From assembly GCA_048500275.1 (NCBI GenBank), contig JASNYI010000003.1:248001-312000 (forward strand): DNA of 64,000 nt, in the 5' to 3' direction. Source of the stretch: UBA5066 sp048500275 (GTDB lineage Bacteria > Acidobacteriota > Thermoanaerobaculia > UBA5066). Shown piece after piece: positions 8,621 to 16,997 of this stretch (position 1 is the first letter of the stretch; the number at the start of each line of letters is the position of its first letter). Made by a program: the position numbers and the translations under genes. The notes beneath the pieces were generated by a model. The model was not told the origin of the DNA and made no database searches. It worked only from the letters and a program-made list of their open reading frames with translations.

Positions 8621-11308
8621 TCAGAGCGACTTCATCACGCGCGGCGTGATGAAGATCATCAGCTCGTCGGTGTTCTCCTGCGTCGTCTTGTTGCGGAAGA
8701 GGGCTCCGAGGAGGGGGATCTTCCAGAGGCCGGGGATCATGCTCTGGCCGTCGTTCGCGGTGAGCTTGAAGATGCCGCCAATGACGGCCGTTCCGCCGTC
8801 GCGCACCATCAGGCGCGTCTGCGCGTCTCTCGTGATGAGCGGGACGTTCTGGCCCTGGGCGATGTTCAGCCCGGCCGCCGGCTCGCGGCGCTGGATCTTG
8901 ATGTCGAGAATGACGGTCCCCTCGGCCGTGATCTGCGGCGTGACGTCGAGGCGGAGGGTGGCGTCGATGTAGAGGACGGTCGTGGTGTTGTTGACGGTCG
9001 TCTGGACCGGGATCTGGAAGCCGGACTGCACCGAGGCCGCCTGGTTCGTCTGGGTCATGATCTTCGGCGACGAGACGACCTTCACGAGGCCCCGGCTCTC
9101 GGCGGCCTGGATGGCGACGTCGAGGCGGAAGGTGTCGAGGACGTTGCCCATGCTCATCCGGAGGACCTCGGAGCCGTTGGGCAGCGAGACGGTCCCGGCG
9201 ACGCTTCCGTTGTTCGGGAAGATGAGCCCGGTGGTGTTCCCCGTCGTCTGGCTCGAGACGCCGTTGAACGACCAGTCGATGCCCGTCTGCCGAAGGAAGG
9301 TCCTCGTTGCCTCGACGATCCGCGCCTCGATCATCACCTGCGGCACCGGGGTGTCCAGGCTCTTGATGAGGTCGAGCACCGTCGGGAGGTACTCCGGGAG
9401 CTCCTTGATGATCAGGAGGTTGGAGCGGTCGTCGACGTAGATGTCGCCCCGGGGCGACATGATCTTCTTGGCGGTGCCCGCAGTCGTCTGGGCGCTGGCG
9501 TAGGAGAGCTTCTGGATGACCGTCTTCGTGGGACGGTTGTTCTCCTGGGCCCGCAGCAGCGCCTGGCGCGAGTTTTCCTCGTTCGCCAGCTTCTGCGTGC
9601 CCGCGATCCTCATGACGTTCCCTTCGAGGACGTACCCGAGCCCGTTGATCTTGAGGATCAGCTCGAGCGCCTGGTCCCACGGGATGTCCGTGAGGGAGAC
9701 CGTGACGGTGCCCCTCACGTCCGGGTCGAGCACGATGTTGAGGTTCGTCAGCTCGCTGAACTTCTGGAGCGTGTCCTTGATGTCGGCGTCCTTGAGGTTC
9801 AGCGTCAGGGGCTCGCCCGTGTACTGCCTCTCGGTCTGCCCGATGGCGCGGGACTCGAACGGGCTCGAGAGATCGCGGGGTCGCGCCTCGGCGTCCTGCT
9901 GGACAGCAAGGGTCTCGGCCGCCTCGAGGAGGGACCGGTCGTCTGCGGAGGTCTTCCTGCGGGCCGGGCGGACGGGCCGGTCGTCGACCGGCACGGCGAC
10001 CTCGGGAGAGGCGACCGCGACCGTCGGAGGCTCGAAGGCCGCGGCCGGCGGTTCGGCCGGGGCCGACGCGACGACGACGGGCGCTTCGGGGGCCGGAGCG
10101 GGCTCCGGGACCGCGCGGGCGGCGTTGGCCTCGGTGGCGGCGACCGCCACCGGCGCCTCAACGACTGCGGGGACCGGCGCGGGCACCGGAGGGGAGGCCT
10201 CCGCGACCGTGACGGCGGGGACCTCGACGATCGGCTCGGCGACGTCGTCGACCTCGTGCGCCTCGTAGGACCCGGCCGCGGGGACCGGGAGGGCGGACGG
10301 CGTCGCGGGCGAGGCAGACGCGACCTGGACGGGCGCCGCGGGAACGTCAGGCGAGGCCAGGAAGGAGACGATGATCCCCGCGGCGCTCTGACGGAGCACC
10401 GGGAGGGTCTCCTCCGAGAGGTCGAAGACGACCCGCGTGACGGCCGTCGGCTCGGTCCGGAACTGCGAGACCCTCACCCGGGTGACACCGGCGGTGTCGA
10501 CGTCGCGGCTCCGGAACTTCGAGGCGTTCCGCACTCCCGAGAGGTCGACGACGAAGCGCGGCGGGCTCGCCAGCGTGAACGCCTCGTACGAGAGCTCTCC
10601 GTCACCCTCGAGCCGTACGGAGAGGGCCCCGTCCCGGCTTCCGGCGTCGACGACGGACAGCTTCGTCGCCGGCCGGGCCGAGGCGGAGTGGCGCGCGACC
10701 ACCACGGGGGCGTCCGACGCCGCCGGGGCGACGGCGGGGGCGAGGGCCACGGGCTCGACCGGGGACGGCTCGGGGAGCGGCTCGGCGACCACGGGGGCCT
10801 CTGCCGCCTCCGGCAGGGCCTGCGCCACGACCGGTTCGTCGAGCCTCGGGAAGAGGGCGACAGCAGAGCCACGTCCGCCCGGGTCCCCGGAGATCGTGGC
10901 TTCCAGCGCGCCGCGGCCGGTCAGCTCGAAGCGGACCTGCGGCCTCCCGAGCTCGACGAAGGAGCTCATGGCCAGGTGGGTCAGGAGCTTCCCGTCGGCC
11001 CGCGGCGGCTCGAGCCCGGCCTGGGCCACCGTTCCGGGAAGGTCCACGACGAGGGTCTTGGAACCGTCCCGTGCGTAGACCATGGGCTGCAGGGGCCCCT
11101 CGGCCGAGAGCAGGAGCCGGGGCACGTCCCCGTCCATGAGGAGCGAGGCCCCCGTCAGGACGACGGGCGCCGGGGCTCCCGGCGCCGAGGCGACGGAGGG
11201 CCCGGTCGAGAAGGCGGTGCCGGCCTGCGAGGAGCAGCCCGCGGCCGCGAGGGCCGCGACGAGGATCCCCGCGAGCCCGGGTGCCGAGAACCTACCACTA
11301 AGAAACAT
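8621..11308 (-). CDS. pilQ: Type IV pilus secretin PilQ
   Basis: The outer-membrane secretin through which the type IV pilus passes. I chose ATG 11308 because it has a strong GGAGGAACC ribosome binding site and directly yields a lipoprotein signal ending AALAAAGC; a second ATG at 11380 adds 24 residues with a weaker site. In the 895 residues I see two AMIN-type domains (around VPRLLLSAEG..VVDLPGTV and LSVVDAGSRDGALSVRL..VVDLSGV), a long Ala/Val/Pro-rich linker, an STN domain (LNLKDADIKDTLQKFSELT), a NolW-type N domain and the secretin core ending FITPRVMKSL. The lipobox is notable, since many PilQ proteins have an ordinary signal peptide. It belongs to the pilMNOPQ operon. Confidence 0.96.
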   Translation of the reverse strand: MFLSGRFSAPGLAGILVAALAAAGCSSQAGTAFSTGPSVASAPGAPAPVVLTGASLLMDGDVPRLLLSAEGPLQPMVYARDGSKTLVVDLPGTVAQAGLEPPRADGKLLTHLAMSSFVELGRPQVRFELTGRGALEATISGDPGGRGSAVALFPRLDEPVVAQALPEAAEAPVVAEPLPEPSPVEPVALAPAVAPAASDAPVVVARHSASARPATKLSVVDAGSRDGALSVRLEGDGELSYEAFTLASPPRFVVDLSGVRNASKFRSRDVDTAGVTRVRVSQFRTEPTAVTRVVFDLSEETLPVLRQSAAGIIVSFLASPDVPAAPVQVASASPATPSALPVPAAGSYEAHEVDDVAEPIVEVPAVTVAEASPPVPAPVPAVVEAPVAVAATEANAARAVPEPAPAPEAPVVVASAPAEPPAAAFEPPTVAVASPEVAVPVDDRPVRPARRKTSADDRSLLEAAETLAVQQDAEARPRDLSSPFESRAIGQTERQYTGEPLTLNLKDADIKDTLQKFSELTNLNIVLDPDVRGTVTVSLTDIPWDQALELILKINGLGYVLEGNVMRIAGTQKLANEENSRQALLRAQENNRPTKTVIQKLSYASAQTTAGTAKKIMSPRGDIYVDDRSNLLIIKELPEYLPTVLDLIKSLDTPVPQVMIEARIVEATRTFLRQTGIDWSFNGVSSQTTGNTTGLIFPNNGSVAGTVSLPNGSEVLRMSMGNVLDTFRLDVAIQAAESRGLVKVVSSPKIMTQTNQAASVQSGFQIPVQTTVNNTTTVLYIDATLRLDVTPQITAEGTVILDIKIQRREPAAGLNIAQGQNVPLITRDAQTRLMVRDGGTAVIGGIFKLTANDGQSMIPGLWKIPLLGALFRNKTTQENTDELMIFITPRVMKSL

Positions 11309-11394
11309 GGTTCCTCCCCACGCGAGGTTCGAGGTGCCCGAGGGCTGACCGGATACGAGGCGGGTCGTCTTGATCCTCATCGATCTTCCTTCGC

Positions 11395-11889
11395 TCACGG
11401 CTTCGCCTGAAGGGCCAGCGCCTTGACGACGTCCCGGAACGGCTTCGGGCTCGTCGGGTCGTTGACGTTCTGGCGGAAGACGACCTCGGTCGGACCGATC
11501 TCCAGGACCTCGCCGTCGTAGACGGTGGTGCCCTTCCGGAGAAGGTACGACCGGTTGTCGCCTCCCCTCATCATCGCGATCCACCCCTGGCGGGTCCGGA
11601 TCGTTCCCTGGAGCGAGAGCTCCTCCACGAGCATCCCGGCGATTCCCGGGGGCCTCTGGCGATCCTTGTCGTCCTGGGTCCGGAGGAGGAGCGAACGGAA
11701 CGGGTCGCGCCGCCCGCGGACTTCGTAAGTGTAGGCAAGGACCGAGTCGTCCTTGCCGTCCGGCGTCGGCGCGTCGGCCCCGACGTCGACCGGAGAGGGC
11801 ACGGGAGCTGGCGCCTGGCCCCGGGCCACGGGTCCGAAGGCGAAGACCGCAGCGAAGACGAGTGCCGTGGGGGCGAAGAAGGTCCTCAT
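11395..11889 (-). CDS. pilP: Type IV pilus inner-membrane complex protein PilP
   Basis: The 164-residue product bridges the PilMNO platform to the secretin. It has an N-terminal hydrophobic signal (MRTFFAPTALVFAAVFAFG), a Pro/Ala/Asp linker and the PilP core beginning TYEVRGRRDPFRSLL and continuing through LSLQGTIRTRQGWIAMM and LRKGTTVYDGEVLEI. The usual lipobox cysteine is absent (VARGQA), so it is probably processed or anchored by the signal rather than lipidated. ATG 11889 overlaps the pilO stop by one base and has GGAGG upstream. Confidence 0.93.
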   Translation of the reverse strand: MRTFFAPTALVFAAVFAFGPVARGQAPAPVPSPVDVGADAPTPDGKDDSVLAYTYEVRGRRDPFRSLLLRTQDDKDRQRPPGIAGMLVEELSLQGTIRTRQGWIAMMRGGDNRSYLLRKGTTVYDGEVLEIGPTEVVFRQNVNDPTSPKPFRDVVKALALQAKP

Positions 11890-12566
11890 CAGATTCCTCC
11901 CCCTCGGCCCGCTCCGGCGGGTATCGGCCCCACCGGGGCCGCCGCCTGCCCGCCGACGGCGGGACCCCCTCCGGCTCCAGGGCCCTGAGCCGCCTCGCCG
12001 ATGTAGATGAACGTCTTGAGCACGAACTTGGCCCCGAGAGTCCGGCCGAGCCTGGCGTCCGGGTATCCGGTCAGGACGAGCGACTCGACGTTGATGATCC
12101 GGGAGAATCGCGCCATCTTGTCGAAGAAGAGGGCGAGGTTGTGATAGGTCCCGTCGAGGTCGATCTCGATCGGCCACTCGGCGTAGAAGTCCTTGTTGAC
12201 GTATTCCTTCGGCGTGAAGCTCTTCAGGAAGAAGTCGCCCTGCCGAGTGAGGCCTTCGATCCTCTTGATGAGCTCTTCCGTGTTTCTCTTCGTCGGGAGG
12301 ATCTCGAGGAGCCGGTTCAGGTCGAGCTCGATCCGGCGGACTTCCTCGCGCAGCTGCGGGAGCCGCCGCTCTGCGACCCGCCCGCGCTCGATCTTCTCCT
12401 GCAGCTGACCGTACTCGACCTTCAGGGTCGCGAGCTGCCTCTGCATCTCCGTGAAGCCCGGGTACTGCCAGTTCGCGATGGCCCAGAGGCCGACGGCGAA
12501 GGCGAGGCCGATCCCCAGCCCGTAGTACCAGGGCTTGTCTTCGAGCTGCTTCAGTTCGATCGCCAC
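11889..12566 (-). CDS. pilO: Type IV pilus assembly protein PilO
   Basis: The 225-residue product is an inner-membrane alignment-complex protein that pairs with PilN. It has one transmembrane helix near residues 15-35 (YYGLGIGLAFAVGLWAIANW), a coiled coil (about 40-90) and a ferredoxin-like periplasmic domain (IEIDLDGTYHNLALFFDKMARFSRIINVESL). The C-terminal 30 residues are Gly/Ala/Pro-rich and add to the usual length. The start is GTG 12566 with AGGAC upstream; 11 nt separate it from pilN. Confidence 0.94.
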   Translation of the reverse strand: MAIELKQLEDKPWYYGLGIGLAFAVGLWAIANWQYPGFTEMQRQLATLKVEYGQLQEKIERGRVAERRLPQLREEVRRIELDLNRLLEILPTKRNTEELIKRIEGLTRQGDFFLKSFTPKEYVNKDFYAEWPIEIDLDGTYHNLALFFDKMARFSRIINVESLVLTGYPDARLGRTLGAKFVLKTFIYIGEAAQGPGAGGGPAVGGQAAAPVGPIPAGAGRGGGI

Positions 12567-12577
12567 GTCCTACCCCC

Positions 12578-13207
12578 TCAGTTCCCCGCGGCGGGCGCCG
12601 GGGCGGCTCCCGGCTCGCCGGCGGACTCGAACTGGGTCCGGTCGAGGTCCGCGAAGACGAACGACAGGCCGAAGTTGTAGAGGTTCGCCTCCCGCACCGC
12701 GGCGGCGTTGATGGAACGGACCTTCGGCTCCTGGAACGACGAGACCCTCTTGAGGTTCTCGAGGAAGTTCGCGACCGCCGGCGGGTTGAGGGCCCTTCCG
12801 TCGATCGTGATCTGGTTCCCCTGCAACTCGAGCCTGTCGAGCCAGAGGAGGTCGGGGAGGGCGGTGGAAACCTCGTCCATCAGCCGGACCGGTCCGCGCT
12901 GGTTCGCCTTGAGCGCTTCGATGAGCTTGACCTTCTTCTCCAGCTGGGCCTTCTTGTTCTCGAACTCCTGGACTTCCTTCAGAATGGCCTCGAGCCGCGT
13001 GACCTCCTGCTGTGCGACGCGGTTCTTCTCCCGCTGCTCCCGCAGGCGGGAGGCCTCGACCCACCACTGGACCCCGACGACGAGGATCCCGATCAGGAGC
13101 CCGCCGAGGATCAGGAAGAGGTTGAGGCGGCCGGCGCCGCCGAGGGCGGAGACGCCCCGCTTCTTCTTCGCAGGCTTGGCTTCGGTGAGGAGGTTGATCT
13201 TGATCAT
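12578..13207 (-). CDS. pilN: Type IV pilus assembly protein PilN
   Basis: The 209-residue product begins with the conserved MIKINLL, the cytoplasmic motif that docks into PilM. A transmembrane helix (LNLFLILGGLLIGILVVGVQWW) and a long coiled coil (about 50-95) follow, then a ferredoxin-like domain (LPDLLWLDRLELQGNQITIDGRALNPPAVANFLENLK). A GGAGGAGG ribosome binding site precedes the ATG, 13 nt after pilM. It forms the PilN-PilO heterodimer of the alignment subcomplex. Confidence 0.95.
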   Translation of the reverse strand: MIKINLLTEAKPAKKKRGVSALGGAGRLNLFLILGGLLIGILVVGVQWWVEASRLREQREKNRVAQQEVTRLEAILKEVQEFENKKAQLEKKVKLIEALKANQRGPVRLMDEVSTALPDLLWLDRLELQGNQITIDGRALNPPAVANFLENLKRVSSFQEPKVRSINAAAVREANLYNFGLSFVFADLDRTQFESAGEPGAAPAPAAGN

Positions 13208-13220
13208 GTGGCCTCCTCCG

Positions 13221-14276
13221 TCACTCGCCGAGCTTCCGAACGGCGAGCCCGACGCCGATCGCGAGCGACGGTCCGTTCTCCGACAGCCATGCCGGGTCGA
13301 CGGCGCGGTCGTCTGCGGTGACGGAGCGGAAGGGATTCATGATCTCGACGGGGAGGCCGAACTTCTCTTTCAGGACCTCGTCGAGCTGGGCCACACGCGC
13401 CCCCCCTCCGGACAGGACGATCGTGTCGACCTTGTCGGAGCCGGAGGTCGCGTGGAAGAAGTCGATCGTCTTCTGCAGCTCGCCCGCGACGTCCTCGCAC
13501 ACGCCGACGAGCACCGGCTGGATGCTCTGCGCCGACTGCCCGCCCACGGGCTCGCCCTTCTTGAGGGCCTCGGCCTGCTCGAAGTTCAGCGAGAACGCCT
13601 TCTGGAGCGCGTCGGTGAACTGGTTCCCCCCGAACGTGATGTCGCGCCAGAAGACCGTCTGGCCGTTCGCCACGATGTTCACGTTCATGACCGAGGCGCC
13701 TATGTTCACGAGCGCGACGACCCGCGTCGGGTCGAGGCCGTAGTTCACCTCGTAGCAGTTCTGGAGCGCGAAGACGTCGACGTCGACGAGACCGGGGTTG
13801 CGACCGGCCTGGGTGACGACGTTCTTGTAGTCGTCGACCTTCTCCTTCTTCGCGGCCACGAGGAGGACGCCCATCGTCTCCCCCGCGACGCCCGGGTCGA
13901 GGACGACGTAGTCGAGGTAGACGTCGTTGATGTCGAACGGGACGTACTGCTCCGCCTCCCACCGAATCGACTCGGAGAGCTCTTCCTCGGGCATCGTCGG
14001 GAGCTGGATCTTCTTGACGATGACCGCGTGGCCCGAGACGGAGACGGCCACGTTCGTGTTCTTGACTCCGGTCGACGCGAGCAGGCGGGTGATGGTCTCG
14101 ACGACGAGCGAGGAATCCATGATGGCGCCGTCGACGATCGCCTCGGGGGAGAGGCTCTCCAGCCCGGCCCGGACGAGCTGGAACCTTCCCTCTTTTCCCG
14201 CCCTGAGCTCGACCAGCTTGACGGCGGACGAGCCGATGTCGAGACCGACGAGGTTCTTGGCCTTGCGGAACAACAC
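13221..14276 (-). CDS. pilM: Type IV pilus assembly protein PilM, actin-like ATPase
   Basis: A cytoplasmic actin-fold protein that binds the N-terminus of PilN. Motifs include the phosphate-1 loop LVGLDIGSSAVKLVEL, VALVNIGASVMNV and the adenosine-binding IVLSGGGARVAQLDEVL. The start is GTG 14276 (VLFRKAKNL), with GGGAG 8 nt upstream, giving 351 residues, the standard PilM length; the frame remains open to 14423 but that stretch runs through the promoter region. It is the first gene of the pil operon. Confidence 0.95.
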   Translation of the reverse strand: MLFRKAKNLVGLDIGSSAVKLVELRAGKEGRFQLVRAGLESLSPEAIVDGAIMDSSLVVETITRLLASTGVKNTNVAVSVSGHAVIVKKIQLPTMPEEELSESIRWEAEQYVPFDINDVYLDYVVLDPGVAGETMGVLLVAAKKEKVDDYKNVVTQAGRNPGLVDVDVFALQNCYEVNYGLDPTRVVALVNIGASVMNVNIVANGQTVFWRDITFGGNQFTDALQKAFSLNFEQAEALKKGEPVGGQSAQSIQPVLVGVCEDVAGELQKTIDFFHATSGSDKVDTIVLSGGGARVAQLDEVLKEKFGLPVEIMNPFRSVTADDRAVDPAWLSENGPSLAIGVGLAVRKLGE

Positions 14277-14355
14277 GGTGCGGTCTCCCTCCCTACTACG
14301 TTCCGGAACCGACGCGACGCCCTGGCACGAGCTGAATAAAGCCTTTGTGGCCGCT

Positions 14356-14384
14356 ATGTTGCGCGGGTCGCCGGAGACTGTCAA
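14356..14384 (-). promoter_or_regulatory. pilM: Promoter of the pil operon
   Basis: On the minus strand a perfect -35 TTGACA (14384 to 14379) is followed after 17 bp by CAACAT (14361 to 14356), a weak -10. Transcription would start near 14349, giving a leader of about 70 nt before the pilM GTG. The -35 lies 25 bp from the -35 of the divergent rpmB promoter, so the two could compete or share a regulator. Confidence 0.55.
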
Positions 14385-14409
14385 GGACTGGAAAGGGTCA
14401 GCAAACCGC

Positions 14410-14438
14410 TGGACAGCCGCCACGAAGGGCGCTATAAG
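14410..14438 (+). promoter_or_regulatory. rpmB: Sigma-70 type promoter of rpmB
   Basis: TGGACA (14410-14415), a 17-bp spacer and TATAAG (14433-14438) give one mismatch in each hexamer against TTGACA/TATAAT. The predicted start near 14445 leaves a leader of about 83 nt. It is the best-looking housekeeping promoter in the window, as expected for a ribosomal protein gene. Confidence 0.75.
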
Positions 14439-14527
14439 TCGCAGTTCCGGCGGCGGCCCGGCCCCGATCCGAACCGCGGGGACGGGTGCCGCCGGGTATT
14501 GCGTTCAGGAATCAGAGGGAGCCTCCC

Positions 14528-14722
14528 ATGCCCCAGATGTGTGAAATCTGCGGAAAGTCCCCGGTCGCCGGGCACCGAGTCAGCCACGCCAACAACATCA
14601 CGAACAGGCAGTTCAAGCCGAACCTTCGGAAGGTGCGCGCTGCGGTCCCGGGCGGCTCGAAGCGGGTGACCGTCTGCACCCGCTGCCTCCGGTCCGACAA
14701 GATCGTCAAGGTCGTCCGCTGA
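14528..14722 (+). CDS. rpmB: 50S ribosomal protein L28, zinc-ribbon (C+) form
   Basis: The 64-residue product starts MPQMCEICGKSPVAGHRVSHANN, the L28 signature, and ends in the basic SDKIVKVVR tail. Two CxxC pairs (C5/C8 and C50/C53) make this the zinc-binding paralogue type. In many bacteria the zinc form is replaced by a cysteine-free form under zinc limitation; no second copy is visible here. The ATG at 14528 has GAGGGAG upstream; the frame is open to 14486 but without support. It is divergent from pilM. Confidence 0.97.
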   Translation: MPQMCEICGKSPVAGHRVSHANNITNRQFKPNLRKVRAAVPGGSKRVTVCTRCLRSDKIVKVVR

Positions 14723-14728
14723 CACCGC

Positions 14729-14745
14729 GGGCCCGGTGCGGGCCC
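14729..14745. terminator. Short hairpin between convergent rpmB and rel
   Basis: GGGCCC, a 5-nt loop and GGGCCC lie 6 nt after the rpmB stop and 4 nt from the rel stop. There is no T-tract on either side, so this is at most a weak bidirectional terminator. Confidence 0.4.
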
Positions 14746-14749
14746 CGTC

Positions 14750-16933
14750 TCAGCGGGACCCCGCCCGGGAGACGTTGAACTTCCGTCTCACGCTGGTGAC
14801 CCCCGGGACCGCCCGGATCGCGAGGAGGAGGCGGTCGAGGTGCCGCCGGTCCGGCGTCGTCACGCTCCCCTCGATGATCGCCGTCCCCCCCGGGCTCGTC
14901 CGCGCCTCGATCGACTCGATGTTTGAAGCGGCGTCGGAGATGACCTGCGTGATCTTCGCCAGGATCCCTGGCCGGTCTTCGACCTGGACCTCGAAATCGA
15001 CGGTGAAGGAGGCGTCCTTGCCGACGTGCCACTCCACCTCGATCTCCCGGCTCGGGTCGAAGAGGAGGTTCTTCACGTTCGGGCAGGCGGCCGAGTGCAC
15101 CGACACGCCCCGGCCGCGCGTCACGTAGCCCACGATCTCCTCTCCGGGAACGGGCCGGCAGCACTTCGCCAGCGAGGCCAGGAGGTCGTTCTCGCCTCGC
15201 ACGAGGATCCCCGTCCCGCCGATGGGCAGGATCTTCCGAACGACCTTCCGGAAGGCCTCCGTGCGGGACCCGGACGCCTTCTCGACCCCCGGCTCCGCCA
15301 GAGGGAAGAGCTTCTGGACGACGGTCCGAGGAGGGATCTTGCCGTACCCGATCTCGGCGAGGAGGTCGTCGACCCGGGCCACCCCGAGCTCGGGCAGGAC
15401 CGCGTCGAAGGCCTTCGCGTCGACGAGCTTCCCGAACGAGCGCTTGACCTTCTTCAGCTCCTTCTCGAGGAACCGCCGGCCGATCTCCATCGACTTCTGC
15501 TTCTCCTTCGTCTGGAGGAACGCGCGGAGCTTGTTCCGCGCCCGCGAGGTCACGACGAAGGCGAGCCAGTCGCGCGAGGGCTGCCCCGCCGGAGAGGTGA
15601 GGATCTCGACGATGTCCCCGTTGACGAGCGGCGTCCGGAGAGGGACGAGCCTCCCGTTGACGCGCGCGCCGACGCACCGGTGGCCGACGTCGGTGTGGAT
15701 GCGGTAGGCGAAGTCGACCGGCGTCGCCCCGCGCGGGAAGGAGTAGACCGCGCCCTTCGGCGTGAACGTGTAGACCTCGTCGGCGTAGAGGTCCATCTTC
15801 AGGGAGGAGAGGAACTCGCGGGGGTTCGCGATGTCCCGCGTCGTCTCGAGGAGCTGGCGGATCGCGGCGATCCCCTGCTCGTCGACGCGGCGGCTTCCCC
15901 GCCCCTCCTTGTACTTCCAGTGCGCCGCGATCCCGTGCTCGGCCAGGAGGTCCATCTCCCGCGTCCGAATCTGGATCTCGAAAGGGGGCTCCCCTTCCGG
16001 GATGACCGTCGTGTGAAGCGCCTGGTAGAAGTTCTGCTTCGGCATCGCGATGTAGTCCTTGATGCGGCCGGGGACGGGCCGCCAGGCCTGGTGGACGATA
16101 CCGAGGGCGCTGTAGCAGTCGCGGACCGAGTCGACGAGGACCCGGAACGCGAGGACGTCGTAGAGCTGGTCGAGCGGAATGGACTGCCTCACGAGCTTCT
16201 GGCGGATCGACCAGAGCCGCTTCACTCGGCCGCTGACGTCGGCCGGGATGCCGGCCTCCGCGAGGGTCGCGGCGATCGCCGCCCGGAGGGACTCGACGGC
16301 GGCGCCCGACGCCTTCATCCGCTCGTCGACCGCGGCCGAGAGCGAGGTGAACTCCTCCGGGTAGAGGTGCCGGAACGAAAGGTCCTCCAGCTCGCCCTTG
16401 ATGAGCCCCATGCCCAGGCGGTTGGCGAGAGGGGCGTAGATCTCCATCGTCTCGGCCGCGATCGCCCGCCGCTTCTCCTCCCTGAGGTGGGAGAGCGTCC
16501 GCATGTTGTGGAGCCTGTCGGCCAGCTTCACGAGGATGACGCGGAGGTCGCCCGTCATCGCGAGGAGCATCTTGCGGAACGTCTCCGCCTGCTGCGCCTC
16601 CTTCGAGGTGTAGGCGTACCGGCCGATCTTCGTGACGCCGTCGACGACGTCGGCGACCTCCGGACCGAAGAGGGCGGCGAGGTCCTCCTTCGTCGTCGGG
16701 GTGTCCTCGAGGACGTCGTGCAGGAGCCCCGTCGCCACGGAGACCTCGTCGAGCTTCAGCTCGGCGAGGATCATCGCGACGCCGATGGGGTGGACGAGGT
16801 AGGGCTCGCCCGAGGATCGGAGCTGGTGCCGGTGCGCCTGGGCCGAGTAGATGTAGGCCCGCCGGAGGAGGTCCTCATCGGCCTCCGGCAGGTAGCTCTC
16901 GACCGCGTCGAGGATGTCCTCGAACCTCAGCAC
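14750..16933 (-). CDS. rel: Bifunctional (p)ppGpp synthetase/hydrolase, Rel/SpoT type
   Basis: Makes and degrades the stringent-response alarmone. The 727-residue protein has an intact HD hydrolase domain (H48, H72-D73 in LLHDVLEDT; LADRLHNMRTL), a synthetase domain with YDVLAFRVLV and R289-I-K291-D292 (RxKD, the signature of bifunctional enzymes rather than RelA's ExDD), a TGS domain (VYTFTPKGAVYSFPRGATPVDFAY), a CCRPVPG segment and a C-terminal ACT domain. The start is GTG 16933 with AGGAC upstream. A CATAAT box ends 6 nt before it, which would give a leaderless message. It converges on rpmB. Confidence 0.97.
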   Translation of the reverse strand: MLRFEDILDAVESYLPEADEDLLRRAYIYSAQAHRHQLRSSGEPYLVHPIGVAMILAELKLDEVSVATGLLHDVLEDTPTTKEDLAALFGPEVADVVDGVTKIGRYAYTSKEAQQAETFRKMLLAMTGDLRVILVKLADRLHNMRTLSHLREEKRRAIAAETMEIYAPLANRLGMGLIKGELEDLSFRHLYPEEFTSLSAAVDERMKASGAAVESLRAAIAATLAEAGIPADVSGRVKRLWSIRQKLVRQSIPLDQLYDVLAFRVLVDSVRDCYSALGIVHQAWRPVPGRIKDYIAMPKQNFYQALHTTVIPEGEPPFEIQIRTREMDLLAEHGIAAHWKYKEGRGSRRVDEQGIAAIRQLLETTRDIANPREFLSSLKMDLYADEVYTFTPKGAVYSFPRGATPVDFAYRIHTDVGHRCVGARVNGRLVPLRTPLVNGDIVEILTSPAGQPSRDWLAFVVTSRARNKLRAFLQTKEKQKSMEIGRRFLEKELKKVKRSFGKLVDAKAFDAVLPELGVARVDDLLAEIGYGKIPPRTVVQKLFPLAEPGVEKASGSRTEAFRKVVRKILPIGGTGILVRGENDLLASLAKCCRPVPGEEIVGYVTRGRGVSVHSAACPNVKNLLFDPSREIEVEWHVGKDASFTVDFEVQVEDRPGILAKITQVISDAASNIESIEARTSPGGTAIIEGSVTTPDRRHLDRLLLAIRAVPGVTSVRRKFNVSRAGSR

Positions 16934-16939
16934 GTCCTG

Positions 16940-16945
16940 ATTATG
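16940..16945 (-). promoter_or_regulatory. -10 box CATAAT next to the rel start
   Basis: CATAAT matches TATAAT in five of six positions and ends 6 nt upstream of the GTG at 16933, so the predicted transcription start coincides with the start codon. An AGGAC sequence lies between, so a short-leader message from another start cannot be excluded. No -35 is evident. Confidence 0.5.
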
Positions 16946-16984
16946 GCGGGTCGGCCTCCCCGGGCGCCCGGCCCGGGGTTCGGG

Positions 16985-16990
16985 TAACCT
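16985..16990 (+). promoter_or_regulatory. -10 box TAACCT next to the YqaA-type start
   Basis: TAACCT followed by CCGCCGG and then the ATG at 16998: 7 nt from box to start and no Shine-Dalgarno sequence between. It fits a leaderless transcript. Divergent from the rel box 40 bp away. Confidence 0.45.
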
Positions 16991-16997
16991 CCGCCGG

